A stretch of 64,000 nucleotides of DNA, taken from contig NC_030683.2 of NCBI RefSeq assembly GCF_000004195.4, positions 45,397,358-45,461,357 on the forward strand. The letters are read 5' to 3'. A model generated the notes under the pieces. The model was not told the origin of the DNA, made no database searches, and saw only the letters and a program-made list of their open reading frames with translations. Shown in pieces: positions 57,096 to 64,000 of the stretch (its first letter is position 1; each line of letters starts with the position of its first letter). The position numbers were made by a program, and so were the translations under genes. Source of the stretch: Xenopus tropicalis (Eukaryota > Chordata > Amphibia > Anura > Pipidae).

Positions 57096-57779
57096 GGGTT
57101 GATTCACTAAAGTGCGATAACGCTTATCGCATGCTTTTTTGCTTTAAAATTGACGCAAAAAAATGTGCGATTCACTAAAGCATTACCGCATGCGTTAAGT
57201 CGCATATCGTGTGTGTTAAATAGCGCGCAACCGAATGCGTTAATTTTACCGCATTGCGTTAATTCTTGCGCAGAAATAATACTAACACATGATTCACAAA
57301 CACTTAGACGCTCTAAATATCGCATTAGTCTGTGCGAAAATTAACCAATTGGGGCAGGCGGTAATTATAAAAAAGTACAGTTCATGAGCTTTTGGCAACA
57401 CAATATGTACTTTGCAGTGTGATTTATTCAAGTATGTGTTGGCCCCAGAGTGATGTAGCCTCCAGTTTGCAGGGAAATGGGCATTTTCAAAAAAAGTACT
57501 TTTACTAACATAATGGTGTGCATGGCTAATATGGCGATAAGTAGCGCACGTGCGTTAATTAGCGCTCACAACAAGTAGCATGCTGCGTTAATTAGCGCAT
57601 GTTCCGTCAAATACCGCACGAAAATAGTCTTTGCGACTTAAATAACGCAAACAGCATTGTGTCAAAATTAACACAAGTATCCTTTTAGTGAATCAGGCGT
57701 TGACGTGAAAAATAAGATGTGATAAAATTTTTAATGCATGCTATGGAGCTCGTTTTAACACACCTTAGTGAATCAGCCC
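57096..57779. mobile_element. MITE family G, full length
   Basis: GGGTTGATTCACTAAAGTGC to CACCTTAGTGAATCAGCCC, 684 bp, with GCATGCGTTAA and AACGCAA-rich arms. The 72-codon ORFs inside are artefacts. Confidence 0.85.
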
Positions 57780-58133
57780 TTATGTTCAGTATTTAATCTC
57801 TGACATCATTGGCTATATTAAATGCTATTAGAAAATAATGTCCTGATCTTCACTATAGGAGTCTGAAGTTGGTTGCTAGGCAACCACATACTTGAAAATC
57901 GATACAACTAGGATGAAACATATGCTCATAGGTATTTCAAAAATCTCACCCGCAGTATAGGTGGGCCCAGGTGCTCATGCCCCAGACCTTCAGCTAGAGG
58001 GAGCCATCATGGATAAATTGCAAACGTATAAAAAAAGGCAGGCACTCCGGTATTGTAAGTGAAGAAATGCGATTGTTCATGAGAAATTGAAGTAAAATCA
58101 CAAAACTTTTATTAAGCTAACATGATATAGAGA

Positions 58134-58173
58134 GCCTAACGCGTTTCGTACCTCACGGTACTTAATCATAGGC
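58134..58173 (-). ncRNA. Hammerhead-ribozyme-like fold, second copy
   Basis: Minus strand: GCCTA pairs with TAGGC and GTACC with GGTAC around GTGA, followed by GAAACGCG. Compared with 23974-24015 the third pair of the inner stem is A-T instead of G-C, a compensatory change. Core again TGATTA. Confidence 0.45.
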
Positions 58174-58659
58174 TGAATGAAAATAGACATACACAAGGTA
58201 TTTAAGACATAAAGAGCCAATAGTCTTTCAAAGGTAATTAGCTGATATAAATGTAATTAACCAGTCGACAACTTGAATGGTTAATTGAATATCAGGCACA
58301 TAAAAACAGGCCGATATAAAGGAATGCACATGTGTTAAAGCAAATGTATTAGTAATATATAAGTAGAAAAAAATATATATATATATGGGAAGACAAATTC
58401 AAAAAGTATAACTAGTTAGAAATATATTTCAGAGTCATTAAGTGCTAATATCTACAGATTAAATAATTCTCGCCATTTTGTATATTCATATCTATAGATA
58501 GAGAAGGTGACTAAGTAATGTTCATTACAAGTAGGAAGTATGGCTAATAATTCAAGACAAGCACAGCAAAGATGTATATTGATCAGACATAGCAAAGTGC
58601 ATAATCAGACATAGCATGATACGTCATAGTCAAAATTGAGGCCATTTGGTTGTCTAGTG

Positions 58660-59025
58660 TTAAAGGAACAGTAACACCAAAAAATGAAAGTGTATAAAAG
58701 TAACTAAAATATAATGTGCTGCTGCCCTGCACTGGTAAAAGTTGTGTATAAGCTGCTATATAGCCATGGAGGCAGCCATTCAAAGGAGAAAAGGCACAGG
58801 CACATAGCAGATAACAGATAAAACACTATTGTATTCTACAGAACTTATCTGTTATCTGCTATATAACCTGTGCCTTTTCTCCTTTTTTCCAGCTTGAATG
58901 GCTGCCCCCGTGGCTACACAGCAGCTTATTATATAAATTATAGTAGAGTTACTGTAGCAAACATACCAGTTTTACCAGTGCAGGGCAACAGTGCATTATA
59001 TTTGTATTACTTTAAAGCTCTTTAA
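58660..59025. mobile_element. T2-type MITE, right end shortened
   Basis: TTAAAGGAACAGTAACACC at the left; inner arms CCCTGCACTGGTAAAA and TTTACCAGTGCAGGGC; right side ends TACTTTAAAGCTCTTTAA, lacking some of the expected end. Lies in the Penelope copy. Confidence 0.75.
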
Positions 59026-59418
59026 CCCACGAACGGGCCGAATGCGTCCGATTGCGTTTTTTTCGTAATGATCGGTATTTTGCGATTTTTTCATATTTTT
59101 TGCGATTTTTTCTGCGTCTTTACGATTTTTGCGAAAAAACGCGAGTTTTTCGTAGCCATTCCGAAAGTTGCGCAAAGTCGCGTTTTTTTTGTAGCGTTAA
59201 AACTTGCGCGAAAAGTCACGCCTTTTAAGTTTTAACGCTACGAAAAAATCGCGACTTTGCGCAACTTTCGTAATGGCTACGAAAAACTCGCGTTTTTTCG
59301 CAAAAATCGTAAAGACGCCGAAAAAATCGCAAAAAATACGAAAAAGTCGCAAAATGTTCGTTTCCAATCGGAATTTTTCCAATTCGGATTCGAATTCGTG
59401 TCTTAGTAAATCAGCCCC
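59026..59418. mobile_element. CpG-rich palindromic MITE family E, left end lost
   Basis: Starts inside the arm (CCCACGAACGGGCCGAATGC) directly after the T2 TTAA and ends TTAGTAAATCAGCCCC. Diverged from the other copies. Confidence 0.8.
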
Positions 59419-59930
59419 TAGGGGTAACCTTGTCAATGCCTACAACAGAAAGATTACATAAGGATCTATTAGAGCATTCTTGAAAGTGTCTGGCTATTGA
59501 TGTATGGGATTTGATATCGGTAATATTCAAAATATGTTCACGAATCCTTTCTTTTAACCTAGTCTGACCAACATATTGCTTTCCACATTTCTTACACGTC
59601 AGAAGGTAAATAACAAATCTCGTATTACAATTTACATAGTGCCTAATTGAATATACCTTTTTAGTGACTGTTGATGAAAAAGTATCTGTTTTAAGTAATG
59701 CATCTCTTTAATCCACATTTGAAACTTCCTTTAGTAGTTAGCCAAGTTCTTTCAGGTTGATTAGTTTGAATCATGCTTGGGGATAACTTATTCCACATAC
59801 TTGATTTTGGAGTTATGAACAGGGGTAGGGGTATAAAGTTTGGGAACTTAACTTTTTGTATCACCTTGATAAAGGTCTCGTCTTTTTTCCTTTGTAAATG
59901 TTTTCTTGCAATTAGCACCCAGGCAATTTA

Positions 59931-60293
59931 TCCTGCAATGAGAGAATTAACTATTTTTCATTTTATATATGTGTAAAAATCATCAAAAGTATGCACAAAA
60001 AATATTTTTATATTTTCATTTCTCGAGTGATGTTTCAGTCCCCCTGCGGAGACCTTTTCTAATGTCTTGAGAATGGCTAAGAAATTAAACATTGCATTTT
60101 GATTCCAAAGTCCTGTGAAGCATGCTTTTTTGATGTTCTAAATAATTTGGTCTATACATGAAGTGCACTCTAAAGTGGAGCCATGAATATCCTGAAAATG
60201 ATTTCCTTATAAACAGTGCTTAGTAATGTCATCTGTTATAATCAGTGCTTAGTGATGTAATTTCTGTCACATGACTTACTGAAACTTTTGTAT
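59931..60293. other. No recognisable gene
   Basis: Short direct repeat CAGTGCTTAGTRATGT at about 60215 and 60243. Nothing else. Confidence 0.4.
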
Positions 60294-60590
60294 TACAGGT
60301 ATGCAACCTGTTATCTGGAAACCCATTATTCCAAATTACGGGAAGGTTATCTCCCATAGACTCCATTATAAGAAAATAATTCTAATTTTTAAAAAAAACA
60401 GTGCCGTGTACTTGATCCCAACTAAGCTATAATTAATTCTTGTTGGAGGCAAAATAATCCTACTGGGTTTATTTAATGTTTAAATAATCTTTTAGAAGAC
60501 ATAAGGCGTTGAGTTCCAAATTACGGAAACACCCCTTATCTGGAAAACCCCAGGTCCCGAGCATTCTGGATAATGGGTCCCATATCTGTA
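60294..60590. mobile_element. MITE family A, full length
   Basis: TACAGGTATGCAACCTGTTA to GGGTCCCATATCTGTA, 297 bp, with all family blocks. Confidence 0.9.
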
Positions 60591-60607
60591 AAGTACCAAA
60601 TAAACTA

Positions 60608-60734
60608 CCCCCTGTTAAAAAAATATAAGGATATTAGTAGCTACCTTAGAGTTCCATCATCCATATCATATATTATATGGTTATGGAACCCCTTGGTGAC
60701 TTATAATAACCTTATATTTTACAATAGGGGGTAC
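60608..60734. mobile_element. Small inverted-repeat element
   Basis: TACCCCCTGTTAAAAAAATA with TAAGG and CCTTATATTTTACAATAGGG with GGTA are imperfect inverted repeats about 27 bases long. Family unknown. Confidence 0.5.
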
Positions 60735-60751
60735 CTTATTCACTATATATA

Positions 60752-61252
60752 GGGGCTGATTTACTAACCCACGAATCCGACCCGAATTGGAAAAGTTCTG
60801 ACTTGAAAACGAATATTTTGCGACTTTTTCGTATGTTTTGCGATTTTATCGGATTCTGTACGAATTTTTCGGATCCAATACGATTTTTGCGTAAAAACGC
60901 GAGTTTTTCGTATCCATTACGAAAGTTGCGTAAAAAGTTGCGCATTTTGCGTAGCGTTAAAACTTACGCGAAAAGTTGCGCATTTTTCGTAGCGTTAAAA
61001 CGTAACGCTACGAAAAATGCGCAACTTTTCGCGTAAGTTTTAACGCTACGCAAAATGCGCAACTTTTTACGCAACTTTCGTAATGGATAGGAAAACTCGC
61101 GTTTTTACGCAAAAATCGTATTGAATCCGAAAAATTCGTAAAGAATCCGAAAAAATCGCAAAACATACGAAAAAATCGCAAAGTACCGATCATTACGAAA
61201 AAAACGCAATCGGACTCCATTCGACCCGTTCGTGGGTAAGTAAATCAGCCCC
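60752..61252. mobile_element. CpG-rich palindromic MITE family E
   Basis: 501 bp, the same length as 46209-46709 and differing at only a few bases (for example GTTCTGACTT for GTTCCGACTT and TTTTATCGG for TTTTTTCGG). Flanks ATA and CTA. Confidence 0.93.
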
Positions 61253-61551
61253 CTAATGTAATATAATTTAGCATAATAATGTTATGCTATTAGCTTGATC
61301 TACTTTCTATGACTATATCATGCTCTATCAATGGAGCTCTAGGCATAAAAATAGGTTTTGACGGACAACATATTTCATGTAATTAAACCTTGAGATATTT
61401 GTGAATAAGATTGCAAATTGGAACTATATTTACATTAGCTATGATTGCACCTAAATTTTGTTGCGAGTAGAAATACTGTTAACATGTATATAGTCACATG
61501 TGACTAGATAAGCAGAAGGAAAGGGAAGGTCCTTACACCTAGGGGTACATT

Positions 61552-61807
61552 TACTTATCCACGAACGCTCCGACCGTTCACTCGATTGGTTCCAATCGTA
61601 TTTTCCACGACTTTTTTGTACCTTGCGCAAATTTTTCAACTCTTGCACGACTTTTTCAGCGCTTCCGCGACTTTTTCGTATTTTTTGTGAGATAAAATCG
61701 GATCGGTTTTGCCGCTGTTTATAATCGTTCGGTACGAACATTTCGGGACTTTTGGATCACCAGTACGCTATTATCGTGACTAACTTGTGTTTTGATAAAT
61801 CTGCCCC
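61552..61807. mobile_element. MITE family E relative, short and diverged
   Basis: GGGGTACATTTACTTATCCA to TTTGATAAATCTGCCCC, flanked by CTA and TTA. Not a full palindrome. Confidence 0.7.
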
Positions 61808-62451
61808 TTAGGGTGTGTAAGTGACTTGACTTTATAATGTGGCCTTTTTCTATCACCCAATAGTGTAAAGTTTAGTTCAGAAGCAAAATAAAAAGGATAT
61901 AACAGGATGGTTAGCTGAAGCAGGGCAAGAAAAGCCTTGTAATTCTAATTACATAATTGTATAAAGACCTAGTCACTCATCTTACAGCAGATAACACAGT
62001 TATTAAAGCCTTTAAGAAACAAACGTTGGTAACAAAAAGGGGAAATTGTGTTGATAATTTTGACTTCATGAACAGATTGAACATTTTAGGAAAACTCTGA
62101 GCTAAATGACTGCATAGTATGATATAAAATGCAAAAATAAACATTTAAATGTATGTTTTTGACGGATAATGAAAAGGTACTGCCATTAGTTGATTCTATC
62201 TCAACCCTCTGTTATGGGAATGTGGAAATCATTTCATTGATGTTCCTCTGAAGGAGGATCAGAGAACACATGGTATCTTATTTCATGATTAGACAATGGA
62301 AATTTTGCTGCTGGAAGATATTTTTATTCTTTAAAATGTTTTGCTGTGTCTTCTTTTATTATATTATTTTTGTGTCTGTATATCACATGGGATGATCTGG
62401 GAAGCTTTTCCAATGGCTCTACATATCAGATATATAAAACATATCTATTTG
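61808..62451. other. No recognisable gene
   Basis: Nothing supported. Confidence 0.4.
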
Positions 62452-62784
62452 TACAGGTATAGGACCCCTTATCCAGAATGCTTGGGACCAAGGGTATTCC
62501 GGAAAAGGGGTCTTTCTGTAATTTGGATCTCAATACCTTAAGTCTACTAAAAAAATCAAAAAAACATGAATTAAACCCAATAGGATTGTTTTGCATCCAA
62601 TAAGGATTATTTATGTCTAAGTTGGGATCAATTACAAAGTACTGTTTTATTATTACAGAGAAAAAGGAAATCAGTTTTAAAATTCTAAATTATTTCATTA
62701 AAATGGAGTCTACGGGAGACGGGCTTTTCGTAATTCTGAGCTTTCTGGATAACGGGTTTCTGGATAAGGGATCCCATACCTGTA
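62452..62784. mobile_element. MITE family A, full length
   Basis: TACAGGTATAGGACCCCTTA to GATAAGGGATCCCATACCTG with TA, 333 bp, the best-preserved copy in the window. No target duplication recognised. Confidence 0.92.
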
Positions 62785-64000
62785 TTAGGAAAACAACTAT
62801 ATAATGCATATCCGTGGACGTTATGGGAACCTTATTTTATGACTTTCTGGGTGAACAACTGTGGAATAGTGAATTTTTTTGCCAGGTTTCACCATGAAAA
62901 AACATAGACAGTAAAAAAAATATGGTTGCCAGGTAAAAAAAATATTTGTCACCTATTGACTTTTTTACATGCAAAGCTTAAAAGCTGGGGGCCAGTGGGC
63001 TAGATGTGACAAACATGGCCTCCGACATGTGCAAGATCTCCATATACTTCATTGTATATACCCCAAAATATGTGAAACAGTATATAGTTGACAGCATTGT
63101 GCATAACTTGGACAACATTGTGCAAACCACAAGGTGGAACAAATGCTTGGCCAAAGTTCTCTCACTACTACCTAGCCAATGGCAAATGTTTTGTAACCAG
63201 AAACCAGAAGGCAGAGTTAAAAAAATGCTTACAATAAGAACTACAAGACAACTATCACTTTAAGTTTACCCAAAACATCCTATACCCCATACTGACGACC
63301 TTGGCAATGTTCAGGAAGTCTATATTTGGAAATTCACAGTCATGTCATTCACAGTCATATTAATTGTTTGGCCACTATTTCGTTTCACTGCCTCTCACAG
63401 TCGGTGTGGAGCTTGTGTCATTTGTTAATTCAGCTGCTGAAATGACCCAAAGCATAATATTTGCCTCACATGTAATGGTATGTTGCTTAATCAGCACAGG
63501 TTTGTTATAGTACCCTTGACCTTTTCACACTGATGTCAGTTCAGGAGCTTTTGGCATTCATACACACACAAGAGTGAGCTAAAAGGCTTTAAGTGGCAAA
63601 AACATCAGCAATAACGGTGGCAGAATTCTCCTTGATGCGCACTATTGTTTCCTGTGTGAGTTTAAAATTTTAATCTGGTAGCAGTTTGTTGTAGCAATTG
63701 TGCAGCTGTGAGGCTTTGATGTAACCCTTAGGTTTCAAAGTATATCCATTAGTCATCCATGGAGCTAGTTGTCCTCACATTGCATACCATAGTGTGATAG
63801 GGAATTCTTAATTAGAGATTTGGCAGGAGCCCACGAGTCTGGATCCATGAAGATACTCCGATTTACAGCAACTCTTTGGGAGATAAGGGTCCTTGGTTCA
63901 AGTACTGCTATTTTATATTTGTGGTTCTACGATGCATTTTAAACTCTGAAATCATCATGCTGCCATTTGTCCATTTACTTAGCCCTGTGTTCAGTGAATT
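62785..64000. other. No recognisable gene
   Basis: An 85-codon plus-strand ORF (63006-63263) has no recognised motif. No repeat family supported. Confidence 0.4.

Larger units (their letters stand above)
58020..59930 (-). mobile_element. Second Penelope-like copy, interrupted
   Basis: Minus strand from about 59918 reads WNKLSPSMIQTNQPERTWLT and KGSFKCGLKRCIT, then after a frameshift YLLTCKKCGKQYVGQT and KERIREHI (59600-59500), then up to PRG at 59420. After two inserted MITEs it resumes with TRQPNGLNFDYDVSCYV near 58650-58600 and a 3' region ending CCGGAGTGCCTGCCT near 58035. The reverse transcriptase is almost all missing. Same family as the 16.3-24.1 kb copy by motif and 3' end. Confidence 0.8.

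Overview
The window looks like nuclear DNA from an amphibian, most probably a clawed frog (Xenopus/Silurana type). It is AT-rich and gene-poor, with no operons or bacterial signals. It is packed with repeats typical of frog genomes: many MITEs with TTAAAGG ends and TTAA target sites (T2/Kolobok type), hAT-like and 3-bp-target palindromic MITEs, CR1/L2-type LINE tails, Penelope-like elements and a chromodomain Ty3/gypsy element. I cannot separate X. tropicalis from X. laevis by reading alone. No host protein-coding gene is confidently present. Four short exon-like segments are listed as weak candidates.

Layout. 1-1.3 kb: an L2/CR1-type reverse transcriptase remnant (minus strand) abutting two MITE fragments. 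2.98-4.58 kb: a minisatellite of exactly 47 units of 34 bp. 4.8-15.7 kb: sparse MITEs, a CR1-like LINE tail, a possible solo LTR and a GT microsatellite. 16.3-24.1 kb: a Penelope-like element (plus strand) cut inside its GIY-YIG endonuclease by a young 5.6-kb Ty3/gypsy chromovirus-type element (minus strand). That element has an open 1126-codon pol, but its first catalytic reverse transcriptase Asp is changed to Asn and its gag is broken. 25-37 kb: isolated MITEs, two CR1-like tails each split by a different MITE, and a chain of abutting MITEs at 34.7-36.1 kb.

37.5-41.9 kb holds the most unusual object. It is a complete LTR element (minus strand) with two 998-bp LTRs that I read as nearly identical, a perfect 4-bp target duplication, a tRNA-Thr-like primer binding site and a polypurine tract. 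It has no pol; its only sizeable gene is an intact 477-codon ORF that I do not recognise, with a paired-CxxC motif and a PPxY motif.

43-64 kb: hAT, Harbinger-like and T2-like MITEs, including three closely similar CpG-rich palindromes of about 0.46-0.5 kb, a three-level nest of MITEs at 50.3-51.7 kb, and a second Penelope-like copy (minus strand, 58.0-59.9 kb) that is itself interrupted. Both Penelope copies carry a hammerhead-ribozyme-like fold whose stem shows a compensatory base-pair change between copies.

How the parts relate: the elements form an insertion stratigraphy. Old LINE and Penelope copies are targets, T2/hAT/Harbinger-like MITEs sit in them, and the two LTR elements are the youngest layers. 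The non-autonomous LTR element and the MITEs would need enzymes supplied from elsewhere in the genome.
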